Notes: generated by a model from the sequence alone, not told the origin. A stretch of DNA of 64,000 nucleotides from Poseidonocella sp. HB161398 (GCF_005870025.1 NZ_VATA01000029.1:1-64000), one strand, 5' to 3'; shown: positions 27,996 to 37,101, counted from the first letter of the stretch. Translations and numbers: made by a program.

Positions 27996-29486
27996 ATGGC
28001 AAAAGCATCCCTTCTCCCCGCGGTCGAGGCCTTCCTCGCCCGCAGCCAGGGCCATTTCATCAATGGCCGCGCCGTGCCCGGCTCTGCCACCGACCGCGAG
28101 GAGATCCGCAACCCGGCAACCGGCGCGCTGGTCGGCACCGTCGCCCGCGCCGCGCCCGGCGAGGTCGAAGAGGCGATCGCCACGGCGCATGCCGCCTTCA
28201 AGGGCAGCTGGGCAGAGACCCCGCCCGCGCAGAAGGAGCGCATCCTCTTCCGCTTCGCCGACCTGATCGAGGCGCATGGCGAGGAGATCGCCCAGCTCGA
28301 GACGCTGCAATCAGGCAAGCTGATCGGCCTGTCGCGGATGATCGAGGTCGGCTGGGCGGCGCAGTTCCTGCGCTACTACGCGGGCTGGGCGACCAAGATC
28401 GCGGGCGAGACGCTGCAGCCCTCGCTGCCCTCGATGGGCGGCGAGCGCTACACCGCGATGACCCGGCGCGAGCCGCTGGGCGTGGTCTTCGGCATCATCC
28501 CCTGGAACTTCCCGGTGATGATCCCGGTCTGGAAATTCGGCGCGGCGCTGGCGACCGGCAACACGGTGCTGCTGAAATCCGCCTCGCCGACGCCGTTTTC
28601 GCTGCTGCGCGTCGCGGAGCTGGGCAAGGAGGCCGGGCTGCCCGACGGCGTGCTCAATGTCGTCAACGGGCCGGGCAGGCTGGGCGACCAGATCATCCCC
28701 GACAGCCGCATCGCCAAAGTGTCGCTGACCGGCTCGGTGCGCACCGGGCAGATCATCGCGCGCGAGGCGATGGCGGCGAACCTGAAGCCCGTCACGCTGG
28801 AGCTTGGCGGCAAGAACGCGGCGGGCTTCCTGCCCGACATGTCCGTCGCCGAGATCGTCGACGGCATCTTCGAGGCGGGCTTCCTGCATACCGGGCAGAT
28901 CTGCGCCTCGGCAGAGCGCTTCCTGGTCCATCGCAGCCAGATCGACGCGGTGTCGGAGGCGGTCCGCGACCGGCTGGAGCAGATCGCGCCGGGCGATCCG
29001 ATGGACGAGACGGCGGCCTTCGGCCCGGTGGCGACGGGTCCGCAATTCGAGAAGTGCCTCGAGGCCTTCGAGACGGCGCGCGCCGAGGGCGACGAGATCG
29101 TCACCGGCGGCGCCGCCTTCGACCGGCCCGGCTATTTCGTGAAGCCGACGATCATCCGGCCGAAATCGCTGGAGAGCGCCTCCTGGCGCGAGGAGGTCTT
29201 CGGCCCGGTCGGAACGCTGGCGGCCTATGACACCGAAGAGGAGATGGTCGCCTGCATGAACGGCACGCCCTACGGGCTGACCGCCTCGGTCTGGACGCAT
29301 GACCTGTCGAAGGCGCTGCGGCTGGTGCCGCAGATCGAGGCCGGGACGGTCTGGGTCAACATGCACACGGTCGTCGACCCGGCCGTGCCCTTCGGCGGCG
29401 CCAAGGGCTCGGGCATCGGCCGGGAATTCGGCTCGGCCTTCATCGACGACTATACCGAGCTGAAATCGGTGATGATCCGCTACTGA
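27996..29486 (+). CDS. Aldehyde dehydrogenase, FeaB (phenylacetaldehyde dehydrogenase)-like
   Basis: A 496-residue ALDH. Catalytic residues are visible: IIPWNFP near 167, the general base in LELGGKN (E269) and the nucleophile in GQICAS (C303). The C-terminus DYTELKSVMIRY and AGTVWVNMHTVVDPAVPFGG closely parallel E. coli FeaB, which oxidises phenylacetaldehyde from phenylethylamine or tyramine. It follows the GMC oxidoreductase and lies 4 kb from the amine oxidase operon, so an arylacetaldehyde is a reasonable substrate. This is an inference from remembered similarity. A hairpin follows at 29496. Confidence 0.88.
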   Translation: MAKASLLPAVEAFLARSQGHFINGRAVPGSATDREEIRNPATGALVGTVARAAPGEVEEAIATAHAAFKGSWAETPPAQKERILFRFADLIEAHGEEIAQLETLQSGKLIGLSRMIEVGWAAQFLRYYAGWATKIAGETLQPSLPSMGGERYTAMTRREPLGVVFGIIPWNFPVMIPVWKFGAALATGNTVLLKSASPTPFSLLRVAELGKEAGLPDGVLNVVNGPGRLGDQIIPDSRIAKVSLTGSVRTGQIIAREAMAANLKPVTLELGGKNAAGFLPDMSVAEIVDGIFEAGFLHTGQICASAERFLVHRSQIDAVSEAVRDRLEQIAPGDPMDETAAFGPVATGPQFEKCLEAFETARAEGDEIVTGGAAFDRPGYFVKPTIIRPKSLESASWREEVFGPVGTLAAYDTEEEMVACMNGTPYGLTASVWTHDLSKALRLVPQIEAGTVWVNMHTVVDPAVPFGGAKGSGIGREFGSAFIDDYTELKSVMIRY

Positions 29487-29495
29487 CCCGCCCGG

Positions 29496-29524
29496 CCGGG
29501 ACCTCGCCACTGGCGGGGCCCCGG
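29496..29524 (+). terminator. GC-rich hairpin after the GMC/ALDH operon
   Basis: A 13-position stem (29496-29508 with 29512-29524, two mismatches) begins ten bases after the ALDH stop codon. Confidence 0.6.
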
Positions 29525-29866
29525 CTGGCCAAGGCGGCAGGCGCGCGGCGTCTTCCCCCTGCGCCGGAGCCCGCGCGGCGCCATGGACCCGGACAGGCGC
29601 CGCGCGGGCTCTGCCGCCGCAGGGCGGAGATCTCCGTTTGCATCTGGAAGCCTCGCGTCGGTGGACAGTCGTGATCTGCGCGCAGGAGCGTGGCGCAGTG
29701 CCTGCCTTTCGTCCGCGACCATCCCTGGGCGGGACTCGCACGCAGCCGAAGACGGACTCCGGGGCGGCGGCGTGGAGGAAAGCGTTCCGGGGCTGGCCGG
29801 GGCGGCCCCCGGAATTGATCGGGCCTATACGGCCCCGGGACCAATATCCCGGACTTGCCCCCTGGA
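29525..29866. other. Gene-free stretch before MITE-like repeats
   Basis: About 340 bases between the ALDH terminator and the first MITE-like element. Frames on both strands lack domains and start signals. I see nothing else here. Confidence 0.5.
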
Positions 29867-30022
29867 AGGCTGCTGAAGAAGACGTCCGGGGCAATGTCGT
29901 AGCGGAAATCGTTCCGAAGTCTATCGAGACAGCCGCTATTCTCGGGAAGATTTGGCAACTTCGGGGACTATGCCCCGGCTTTGCCCTCGCCCCCAGCCAC
30001 CGAACTGATTTTTCAGCACCCT
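29867..30022 (+). repeat. MITE-like repeat, copy A
   Basis: A 156-base unit that starts AGGCTGCTGAAGAAG and ends TTTTTCAGCACCCT, so its ends are inverted copies. Its first 55 bases resemble copy B (30056-30212) and the reverse complement of copy C (53672-53828), including a shared TCGTTCCG core. The ends resemble termini of some insertion sequences. No transposase is inside, so it would need to be mobilised in trans. Target duplications are not obvious. Confidence 0.65.
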
Positions 30023-30055
30023 GCTGGCTCCGCGACCGGACTGGCCCTCTCCAAC

Positions 30056-30212
30056 AGGCTGCTGAAAAAGGAGTCGAGGGAGTCGTCGCGGAGGAATTCG
30101 TTCCGGATCTTGTCAGGTGGTTTCCTCGGAAAAGGGCAAGTCCAGCCGCTTTCGGGACGATTGTTCCAGTTTCGCCTCATGCTTCTCGGACAAAGGGACT
30201 TTTCAGCATCCT
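30056..30212 (+). repeat. MITE-like repeat, copy B
   Basis: A 157-base unit starting AGGCTGCTGAAAAAG and ending ACTTTTCAGCATCCT (inverted termini), 33 bases after copy A and in the same orientation. It contains CGCGGAGGAATTCGTTCCGG, shared in altered form with copies A and C. Its right end lies 11 bases before the stop codon of the convergent glycosyltransferase gene, so it may also shape that transcript's 3' end. Confidence 0.65.
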
Positions 30213-30223
30213 GCCAAAGCGAG

Positions 30224-31255
30224 CTAGAGCCCATCTAGCACCCTGCCCATGACGGCCGCCGTGTCGCTCCAGCGGGGCAGGGCGCGGCCCCGGGCGGCGG
30301 CGCGCGCGGCCAGCTTCTCGCGTCCGGCCGTGTCCTCCAGGAGACGGCGCAAGGCCGAGGCGAAGGCGGCGGGATCGTCCGGCGGGGCCAGCAGGGCCGC
30401 GTCCCCGACCGTCCCGGGCACCGCCCCCGTATCGCAAGTGACAATCGGCAGGCCGTGGCAGAGCGCCTCGGCCAGTGCCATGCCGTAGCCCTCGTAGCGC
30501 GTGGCCAGGGCGAAGATCCGGGCGCGGCGGTACGCGGCCTCGAGGTCGTCATCCGGCAGCTCTCCGGCCAGTTCCACCCGCCCGGCGAGGCCGAGAGTGC
30601 GGATCAGCTCCGCCAGCGCGCCGGCGATGGCGGGGTCGTGGGTCTTGCCGACGATCCGCGCGCTCCAGTCCAGATCGGCAATGGATGCGAGGGCGCGGAT
30701 CAGCACGTCATGGCCCTTGCGCCGGGCCAGCAGCCCGACCGAGAGGATGCGCGGACCGGCCTCGATCCGCGCCAGCCCGCGCGGCCCGTCATGGCCCGGC
30801 AGCGCGACGGTGATCCGCGCAGGATCGGCGCCGAGGCGCTGATAGACCTCGCGGGTGTGCGGGCTCGTCACCACGACATGGGCGGCATGGGCCAGATTGG
30901 CGGTCTCCTGCGCCAAAAGGTGCCGGGCCAGCGGCGCGGGCAGGCCGTGCTCCAGACCCATCGGGTGGTGCAGCATGGCGACGACCGGGCAGGCGAGCCC
31001 GGCCAGAAGCGGGGTCGGCAGCGCGCCGAAGACCAGCCCGTCGAGGATCAGCGGGTTCTCCGCCGGCAGGGCGCCGAGGCTCCGCGCGATGCGGTCGAGG
31101 TCCTGCGCCGAAGGCTCGGGCCCGGCCTCGGGCAGGCGCAGGTGGCGGACCTCGCGTCCGGCGGCCTGCAGCTCCTCGAGCAGCCGCCGCTCGTATATGA
31201 AGCCGCCGGTCTTCTGCCGGTGGTCCCCGGGGATGGCGAAGGCGCAGGGTCTCAT
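30224..31255 (-). CDS. Glycosyltransferase, GT4 type
   Basis: A 343-residue GT-B-fold glycosyltransferase. The C-terminal donor-binding half contains SVGLLARRKGHDVLIRALA (171-189) and the GT4 E-x7-E motif in ATRYEGYGMALAEALCHG (about 252-269). It would transfer a sugar from a nucleotide sugar to an acceptor at the membrane's cytoplasmic face. It is the last gene of a seven-gene minus-strand operon. Its ATG overlaps the permease stop by four bases. Together with the CDP-alcohol phosphatidyltransferase, sulfatase-like and flippase-like genes upstream, a lipid or membrane-polymer acceptor is plausible. Donor and acceptor are unknown. Confidence 0.85.
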   Translation of the reverse strand: MRPCAFAIPGDHRQKTGGFIYERRLLEELQAAGREVRHLRLPEAGPEPSAQDLDRIARSLGALPAENPLILDGLVFGALPTPLLAGLACPVVAMLHHPMGLEHGLPAPLARHLLAQETANLAHAAHVVVTSPHTREVYQRLGADPARITVALPGHDGPRGLARIEAGPRILSVGLLARRKGHDVLIRALASIADLDWSARIVGKTHDPAIAGALAELIRTLGLAGRVELAGELPDDDLEAAYRRARIFALATRYEGYGMALAEALCHGLPIVTCDTGAVPGTVGDAALLAPPDDPAAFASALRRLLEDTAGREKLAARAAARGRALPRWSDTAAVMGRVLDGL

Positions 31256-32802
31256 CGGGCAAGCTGCTCCGGCGCCGTGCGGGCCAGGACGGCGCGCTCT
31301 GCCGCGGCGACGGCGCCATGGCAGGCCAGCGCGGCGATGCCGGTCAGGGCGATCGCGCTCCAGAGCATGCGGTAATCCGAGGTCGAGGCGGTCATCGCCA
31401 TCAGCGCGCCGATGCCGCGCCCGGTGGCAAGCCATTCGGCGGTGGTGACGGCGAGGATCGCCGCCGGGACCGCCATCCGCGCCGAGGCGAAGAAGGCGGG
31501 CAGCATCGCGGGCAGCTCGGCGCCGAGGAGCCGCCGCACGGGGCCCGCGGAATAGCTGTCGAAGATATCCAGCACGGCGCGCGGCGCGCGGGCCAGCCCC
31601 TGGCGGCAGGCGACGAGCGTGGGGAAGAAGATCATCACGGCGACCACGGCGATCGTGCCCGCGGCGCCGCGGCCAAGCGCCCAGACGATCAGCGGCGCGG
31701 TGGCGATGATCGGGACCGCGCGCAGCGTCACCGCGGCGGGCAGGATCCAGGCGGCGAGCCGCGGCCAGAGCGCCAGCGCCGCGGCAAGGCCCGCCCCGGC
31801 CAGCAGTCCCGCGAGGTAGCCGGGCAGGGCCATCGCCAGGGTCTGGCCCATCGCGGCGCCGAGCACCTCGCGGTGCTCCGCCGCGCCCGGACCGGCGACG
31901 AGGTAGTCCCAGACATCGCCCGGCCGCTTGGCGAAGAAGCGCGGCAGCCCGAACAGCGCCATCGACCCCGCCCAGGCGGCAAGAATGAGCAGGGCGGTCA
32001 GCAGGGCCTCGGCCAGCGCAGCGGCGCGGCGTCGGCGCGCGGGCTCTGCCGGGGCGGCCAGCAGGATCTCGGGCGGCGCCAGGTCCAGCCGCTTTCCGGC
32101 CGCGCCGATCGCCCGGAAGGCGGCGGTCGAGGCCAGCGCGGCGATCAGCGCGATGCTCCAGGTCGCGGGCAGGTCGAGGCTGCGCAGCGCGCGCAGGGTG
32201 AGGACGCCCAGCCCCTGCTCGGCGCCGGTGAACTCTCCCACCATGGCGCCCAGGAAGGCGGCTGGGGCGGCGATCTGCAGCCCGGCGGCCAGGTAGGGCA
32301 GCGCGGCGGGCAGGCGGACATGCCACAGGATGGCGGGCGCGCCGCGGCCGTAGCTGCGCAGCAGGTCGGACCAGCTCTGCGGCATCGCGCGCAGCCCGGC
32401 GAGCACCGGGCGGAAGGTCGTGTAGTAGACCGCCAGCGCCGCCAGCGTCACCTGCGGTCCGGTACCGGGCCCGTAGAGGATGCGCAGCACCGGGCCGGTC
32501 GCCACCAGCGGCAGGCAGAAGACCAGCAGCGCCGCAACCGACAGCATCCGCTCGCTCCGCGGCACCAGAACGGCGGCCAGCGCCAGCGCGACGCCCGCGA
32601 GATTGCCCCAGAGGAACCCCTGCGCCGCCGCCGCGCCGGTGGTGCAGAAGGCGCGCCACAGCAGGCCTGCATGCCCGGCAATATAGAGCGCGATCTGGCT
32701 CGGCGCGGCGATGACGAAGGCCCCGGCAGTGGCGCGGGCGGCAAGCTCCCAGAGGACGAGGACGGCCAGGATCCGGGCGCCGCCGCCGGCGATGCGGATC
32801 AT
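31252..32802 (-). CDS. ABC transporter permease, tandem fusion of two permease domains
   Basis: A 516-residue inner-membrane permease made of two complete binding-protein-dependent permease units in one chain (about 1-250 and 265-516), each with about five or six helices. The ATPase-contact loops are LRSYGRGAPAILWHVRLP in the first and FDSYSAGPVRRLLGAELP in the second. NMT1-linked systems of the Ssu/Tau/Thi type normally have one ~260-residue permease that homodimerises. The fusion gives an obligate two-domain pore. It overlaps the ATPase gene by four bases upstream and the glycosyltransferase by four bases downstream. A longer in-frame reading extends to 34044 but only shadows the ATPase and binding-protein genes. 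Confidence 0.87.
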   Translation of the reverse strand: MIRIAGGGARILAVLVLWELAARATAGAFVIAAPSQIALYIAGHAGLLWRAFCTTGAAAAQGFLWGNLAGVALALAAVLVPRSERMLSVAALLVFCLPLVATGPVLRILYGPGTGPQVTLAALAVYYTTFRPVLAGLRAMPQSWSDLLRSYGRGAPAILWHVRLPAALPYLAAGLQIAAPAAFLGAMVGEFTGAEQGLGVLTLRALRSLDLPATWSIALIAALASTAAFRAIGAAGKRLDLAPPEILLAAPAEPARRRRAAALAEALLTALLILAAWAGSMALFGLPRFFAKRPGDVWDYLVAGPGAAEHREVLGAAMGQTLAMALPGYLAGLLAGAGLAAALALWPRLAAWILPAAVTLRAVPIIATAPLIVWALGRGAAGTIAVVAVMIFFPTLVACRQGLARAPRAVLDIFDSYSAGPVRRLLGAELPAMLPAFFASARMAVPAAILAVTTAEWLATGRGIGALMAMTASTSDYRMLWSAIALTGIAALACHGAVAAAERAVLARTAPEQLAR

Positions 32803-33590
32803 TCGGCGGCCAGCCGGTCCGGCGGCGGCGCGGCGCGCAGCGCGGCCCGGACCTCGTCGCAGAGATCGCGGAACCCCGCCGAGCCGGTGACGCTGGGGTC
32901 GCGCGGCCGCGGCAGGGGAGTGGCGATGTCGGCGATGACGCGGGCCGGGCGCGGGCTCAGCACCAGCACGCGGTCGGAAAGCCGCACGGCCTCGGCGACG
33001 GAATGGGTGACAAGCAGCACGCTGGCGCCCGCCGCCTCCCAGATCGGGGCCAGCTCGGTGTTCAGCCGCTCGCGGGTCAGCTCGTCCAGCGCGCCGAAGG
33101 GCTCGTCGAGCAGGAGCAGCTCCGGCGATCCGGCCAGCGCCCGGGCGATGGCCGCGCGCTGGCGCATGCCGCCCGAAAGCTGCGCCGGGCGGTGACGCTC
33201 GAACCCCGCCAGCCCGACCAGCCGGATCAGCGCGGCATCGGCCTCCGGGTCCTTCGGGCGGCGCGCCAGCGACCGGCCGAGCGCGACATTGCCGCGGACC
33301 GTCCGCCAGGGCAGCAGCGCGGCATCCTGGAAGGCGATCGCCAGCCCGGCGCGGCGGCGCAGCGCGTCCGGGCTCTCGCTGCCGATCGCGATGCGCCCTG
33401 CGCTCGGCTGGTCGAGCCCGGCAATCAGCCGCAGCAGCGTGGACTTGCCGCAGCCCGAGGGCCCGACCAGCGCTGTCGCCGTGCCGCCCGCCAGCACCAG
33501 ATCGGTCGCGGCCACGGCCTCCACCGCCTGCGGCTGGGTGCCGAAGCTGCGGGTCACGCCCTCGAGCCGGATATCCGGCCGCGGGCTCAC
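32799..33590 (-). CDS. ABC transporter ATP-binding protein (nitrate/sulfonate/taurine type)
   Basis: A 263-residue ABC ATPase. Walker A GPSGCGKST is at 43-51, the Q-loop in AFQDAALLPWRTV (86-98), the signature LSGGMRQR at 138-145, Walker B LLLLDEPFGALD at 158-169 and the switch histidine in VTHSVAEAV. The ALLPWRTVRGNV stretch is typical of the SsuB/TauB/ThiZ group, which pairs with NMT1-type binding proteins. It lies 15 bases after the binding protein and overlaps the fused permease by four bases. It powers uptake of the ligand bound by the protein at 33606. Confidence 0.93.
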   Translation of the reverse strand: MSPRPDIRLEGVTRSFGTQPQAVEAVAATDLVLAGGTATALVGPSGCGKSTLLRLIAGLDQPSAGRIAIGSESPDALRRRAGLAIAFQDAALLPWRTVRGNVALGRSLARRPKDPEADAALIRLVGLAGFERHRPAQLSGGMRQRAAIARALAGSPELLLLDEPFGALDELTRERLNTELAPIWEAAGASVLLVTHSVAEAVRLSDRVLVLSPRPARVIADIATPLPRPRDPSVTGSAGFRDLCDEVRAALRAAPPPDRLAAE

Positions 33591-33605
33591 GCCGGCCGTC
33601 CCGGC

Positions 33606-34595
33606 CTAGCCACGCAGCTCCTCCAGGATGGAACGGTCCCAGAGCTCGGGTCCGACCGGCTTGCCCAGCCGCGCCAGCGTCTCGACATTGGCCGCGACGG
33701 TCTCCTCGGTGAACCAGCCGAAGCCGTTCGCGTCGGTCAGCTCCGAGAACATCAGCGGCACCTGCCGCTCGGCCTGCAGCGCCTGCACCTGAGGGTCGAG
33801 CCCGGCATCGGGGAACATCCGCATGGTCAGCGCGGCGGCGGCGCCCGGATCGGCGTGGTAGTCGGTCCAGCCGCGGATTTCGCCCTTCATCAGCGCGACC
33901 AGCTCCTTGCGGCGCGCGGCCAGGCTGTCCTCGGTGGCGATATAGGTCTGGGAATGCACGGCATATCCGTGATCGGCCAGCAGCATCACCACGTTCCCGA
34001 CGCCGCGGATCTCCATCGCCACCGGCAGGTCGGTCGCCCAGCACAGCAGGCAGTCGACCTGTCCCTGCACCAGCGGTGCGGCGTCGTACTGGGTCGGCAC
34101 CACCTCGATCTCCGAGACGTCGATGCCGTTGATCCCGCAGAGCGCCTCCAGCACCGGCATGTTCGCCAGCGCCATGCCGATCCGCTTGCCGGGCAGGTCG
34201 GCGGGCGTCTCGACCGGGTTGCCGGGCAGCGAGGCGATGGCGAAGGGGTTCTTCTGCATCGCCACGCCGATGATCTTGAAGGGCGCGCCCTGGCCGACCG
34301 CCGCCGCGGTGTAGTCGGCGGCCGAGATCCCCACCAGCGCGGTGCCCGCCACGACGGGCGGCTCGACCGGCGCGTTCGGCCCGCCGGGCAGGAGCGAAAC
34401 GTCAAGATCCTCCTCCGCCCAGTAGCCCTGGTCGAGCGCGATGTAGCTGCCGCCGAACTGCACCGAATGCAGCCAGGACAGCTGCAGCCGCACCGGGGTC
34501 GCGGCGCGTGCGGGCAGGGCGGGCAGAAGTACGGTGCTGCCGAGGGCCAGCGCCCCCCCGAGGAACCGGCGCCGGGCCGGGATGAAACGTGTCAT
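33606..34595 (-). CDS. ABC transporter substrate-binding protein, NMT1/THI5-like
   Basis: A 329-residue exported binding protein. The N-terminus RRRFLGGALALGS is a twin-arginine-type signal, with cleavage likely after ALPARA (about 31). The mature protein opens with LQLSWLHSVQFGGSYIALDQ, the NMT1/THI5-like signature shared with pyrimidine-precursor, riboflavin and sulfonate importers. The middle contains GKRIGMALANMPVLEALCG. Two cysteines (DCLLCW) lie in the hinge region. It overlaps the flippase-like gene by four bases. Ligand is unknown. The operon's lipid-related enzymes suggest a head-group alcohol or another membrane building block. Confidence 0.87.
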   Translation of the reverse strand: MTRFIPARRRFLGGALALGSTVLLPALPARAATPVRLQLSWLHSVQFGGSYIALDQGYWAEEDLDVSLLPGGPNAPVEPPVVAGTALVGISAADYTAAAVGQGAPFKIIGVAMQKNPFAIASLPGNPVETPADLPGKRIGMALANMPVLEALCGINGIDVSEIEVVPTQYDAAPLVQGQVDCLLCWATDLPVAMEIRGVGNVVMLLADHGYAVHSQTYIATEDSLAARRKELVALMKGEIRGWTDYHADPGAAAALTMRMFPDAGLDPQVQALQAERQVPLMFSELTDANGFGWFTEETVAANVETLARLGKPVGPELWDRSILEELRG

Positions 34596-35515
34596 GCGGA
34601 ACTCCCCCTGTTTTTCCGGAGTCTAGGCGGTTTCGCCGGGCTGGCAACGGGACAGCCGCTTTTGCCGGCCTCCCGGGGGCGCAGGACGAAGAAGGCGCCC
34701 GGAAAGGCGGCGGCCAGCGCGGCAAGGCCGAAGGCGATGCCCGCGGCGATCCCGGCGGCGGGCTCCGCACCCGCCAGCGGAAAGAGCGCCGCGGCCGCGC
34801 CCTCGCGCCAGCCCCAGCCCGCGACCGAGGCGGGCAGCAGCATCGCGGTCAGGATCGCGGGCACGATCAGCGCGGCCATGGCGGGCGGAAGTGCCGTGCC
34901 TGTGGCGCGCGCCGCGGCGGCGAAGCCTGCAACGGTCAGCCCGGCAATGGCAAGCGACAGCGCGGCCTGGGCGGGAAGATGCGCGACGAGCGCCGCCCGC
35001 GCCGCAAGGCTCCAGGCGCCGCGGCGGCGGGCGAAGAGCGCGAGGCCGGCGAGCGCGAGGAGCAGCGCGAAGACCGCGGCAGCGGCGGCGATGGCCGGCG
35101 GCAGGGGATGCGGCGCGAACATGAGGCCGAGACCGAAGACCGCCGCCATGCCCGCCTGGCCCGCGGCGCGCTCCAGCACCACCGCCTGGGCTGCCGGAAG
35201 GAGCGCGCCGCCCTGCCGCGAGCGCTGCGCCCGGGCGGCATCGCCGAGCACGCCGCCCGGCAGGGTCTGGTTGACGAACTGCGCCATGAAGTACTCGCGG
35301 CAGGCCCCGCCCGCGCTCAGCGGCAGGCCGAGCGCCCCGGCGGCGATCCGCCAGCGCAGCGCCGAGAGCAGCGTGACCAGCACCAGCAGCAGCACCGCCG
35401 CGGCCATCCAGCCGGGCGAGAGCGACCCGAGCCGCGCGGCGATCTTCTGCGGGCCTGCCGCCCAGAGGCAGAGGCCGATCAGCAAGAGCGGCAGGAGGAG
35501 GCGCAGCGCCCTCAC
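34592..35515 (-). CDS. Lysylphosphatidylglycerol synthase/flippase-like membrane protein
   Basis: A 307-residue membrane protein of the UPF0104/LPG-synthase transmembrane family with about eight helices. Diagnostic stretches are LSALRWRIAAGALGLPL, YFMAQFVNQTLPGGVLGDAARA (positions about 85-106, written here in two parts: YFMAQFVNQTLP then GGVLGDAARA) and ASVAGWGWREG. Related proteins flip or modify lipids, for example the MprF flippase half. It starts at a GTG overlapping the sulfatase stop by four bases, and its own stop overlaps the binding-protein start. In this operon it may translocate a lipid made by the CDP-alcohol phosphatidyltransferase or glycosyltransferase. There is no aminoacyl-transferase domain. 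Confidence 0.83.
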   Translation of the reverse strand: MRALRLLLPLLLIGLCLWAAGPQKIAARLGSLSPGWMAAAVLLLVLVTLLSALRWRIAAGALGLPLSAGGACREYFMAQFVNQTLPGGVLGDAARAQRSRQGGALLPAAQAVVLERAAGQAGMAAVFGLGLMFAPHPLPPAIAAAAAVFALLLALAGLALFARRRGAWSLAARAALVAHLPAQAALSLAIAGLTVAGFAAAARATGTALPPAMAALIVPAILTAMLLPASVAGWGWREGAAAALFPLAGAEPAAGIAAGIAFGLAALAAAFPGAFFVLRPREAGKSGCPVASPAKPPRLRKNRGSSA

Positions 35516-37101
35516 GAGCCGCCGTCCCCGCCCGCGCCGGTGGCGGCGAGGAACCGGTCGCGGAAGGCCGCCATCGGCCAGGCGGGCAGGTCCGGCGCGG
35601 GTTCCGGGCCGGGGGTCCAGCCCCAGCCGTCGAAAAGCGCCAGCACCTCCGGCGGCCCGATCAGGTGCACCGGCACGTCCGGCCCGCGGCCCTGGGCGAC
35701 GAAACCGGCCGGCTGGTGGTCGCCCAGCACGATCAGCAGCGGCACCCGCGCGCGCGGCAGCGCCGCCCAGGACAGGACCGCCTGCAGCGCGTAGTCGAGC
35801 GCCCTGCCGTAATGGTCGCGCACCCGGTCGCGATCGGCCCAGACCTCGCGCGGCGCGGGGCCCGCCGCGGCCATCGCGGCGAAGGCGCGGCCGTCGCCGA
35901 CCGCCTCCCAGGGCAGCATCTCTGCCACCGGCGTCCAGGGTGCGTGGCTGGAGATCAGCGCGATTTCGGCCATCAGCGGCCGGTCCCGCGGCGCCAGCCG
36001 GTCGAAGGCCGCCAGCGTGTACTGGTCGGGCATCGTCACCCAGTCGAAGGGCGGCCCGGCATAGCCCAGATCGGCCGCCGCCAGCACCTTGTCGAAGCCC
36101 AGCTCCGGTCCCTCGGGCCAGGGCATCGTGATCGCCGGCGCCACCGCCAGCGTGGCATAGCCCGCCTCCCGCGCGAGGTCGAAAAGCGTCAGCCGCGGGC
36201 TCTTGAGAAGCGCGCCGTAGCGCAGCTGCCCGCTCAGCGTCAGCCCGGAGGCCAGGGTGCCATGCGCCAGCCAGCTCTGCCCGCCCTGGACCGGCGAGGC
36301 CAGCCAGCCCGAGCGGATCTGCAGCCCCGCGGCCTGCAGCGCGGCGGCGCCCGCGGCCATTGTCCGGCGGTGGCGCGCGGCATAGAGCGGGTTGTCGAAG
36401 GCGGCGCGGCCGTAGCTCTCGACGAAGACGACGGCCACGTCGCGGCCCGCGAGCCCCCCAAAGGCGCCGTCGCGCGCCTGCCACGGATCGGCCGCGGCGG
36501 CGGCGCGGAATTCGGACAGGGCCGCGCGCGAGCGGCGCGCATCCCGCAGATGGGCGGCGGCGAGGCGGGTGGAGAAGGCGGTGCCGGGCGGGTCGGCAGG
36601 GGCCCCGCGGAGGTCGATGACGCAGAGCGCGGCGGCGGCAAGGGCGGCGGCACCGGCGGCTGCGCGCGCGCGGCCGGGCAGGGAGCGCCCGGCCCGCGCC
36701 CAGCAGCGCAGCCCGGCCGAGAGCCCGATCCCGAGGAGAAGCAGCGCGGCGAGCGCGGCAATGGCGGCAAGTGCGGCGCCGGCCGCGCCGATGCTGCCCG
36801 CCAGCAGCTGCAGCCCGGCCGTCACCAGATGTAGATCCGCGACCGGATCGAAGCTGCGCGCGAAGGCGGCGAAGGTGGCGATATCCGCCAGCTTGAGGGC
36901 CACCAGCAGGACCAGCCCTGCGGCCAGCGCGGAGGCGGCGCGGCGGCTGCCGGTCGCGAGCAGCCCGAGGAGCAGGACCGGCAGCTCCAGCGGCAGGACG
37001 CGCAGTGCCTGCCAGCCCAGGGCCGAGGGATGGTTCGGCAGGACGAGGACTGCGCCCGCCAGGATCGCCGCAACGGCAAGGGCGGCGGCGCGGCTCTTCA
37101 T
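35512..37101 (-). CDS. Membrane-anchored sulfatase/LtaS-like alkaline-phosphatase-superfamily enzyme
   Basis: A 529-residue protein. Four to five helices occupy residues 1-150. A periplasmic catalytic domain follows, with VAVVFVESYGRAAFDNPLY near 215, GGQSWLAHGTLASGL (likely nucleophile serine or threonine) near 275, ISSHAPWTP and LIVLGDHQPAG near 460. This is the metal-site order of sulfatase/LTA-synthase/phosphoethanolamine-transferase enzymes. Such enzymes move a phospho-alcohol from a phospholipid to a polymer, glycan or lipid A, or cleave sulfate or phosphate esters. It overlaps the CDP-alcohol phosphatidyltransferase by four bases, which suggests it uses that enzyme's phospholipid as donor. 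The exact reaction is inferred. Confidence 0.8.
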   Translation of the reverse strand: MKSRAAALAVAAILAGAVLVLPNHPSALGWQALRVLPLELPVLLLGLLATGSRRAASALAAGLVLLVALKLADIATFAAFARSFDPVADLHLVTAGLQLLAGSIGAAGAALAAIAALAALLLLGIGLSAGLRCWARAGRSLPGRARAAAGAAALAAAALCVIDLRGAPADPPGTAFSTRLAAAHLRDARRSRAALSEFRAAAAADPWQARDGAFGGLAGRDVAVVFVESYGRAAFDNPLYAARHRRTMAAGAAALQAAGLQIRSGWLASPVQGGQSWLAHGTLASGLTLSGQLRYGALLKSPRLTLFDLAREAGYATLAVAPAITMPWPEGPELGFDKVLAAADLGYAGPPFDWVTMPDQYTLAAFDRLAPRDRPLMAEIALISSHAPWTPVAEMLPWEAVGDGRAFAAMAAAGPAPREVWADRDRVRDHYGRALDYALQAVLSWAALPRARVPLLIVLGDHQPAGFVAQGRGPDVPVHLIGPPEVLALFDGWGWTPGPEPAPDLPAWPMAAFRDRFLAATGAGGDGGS

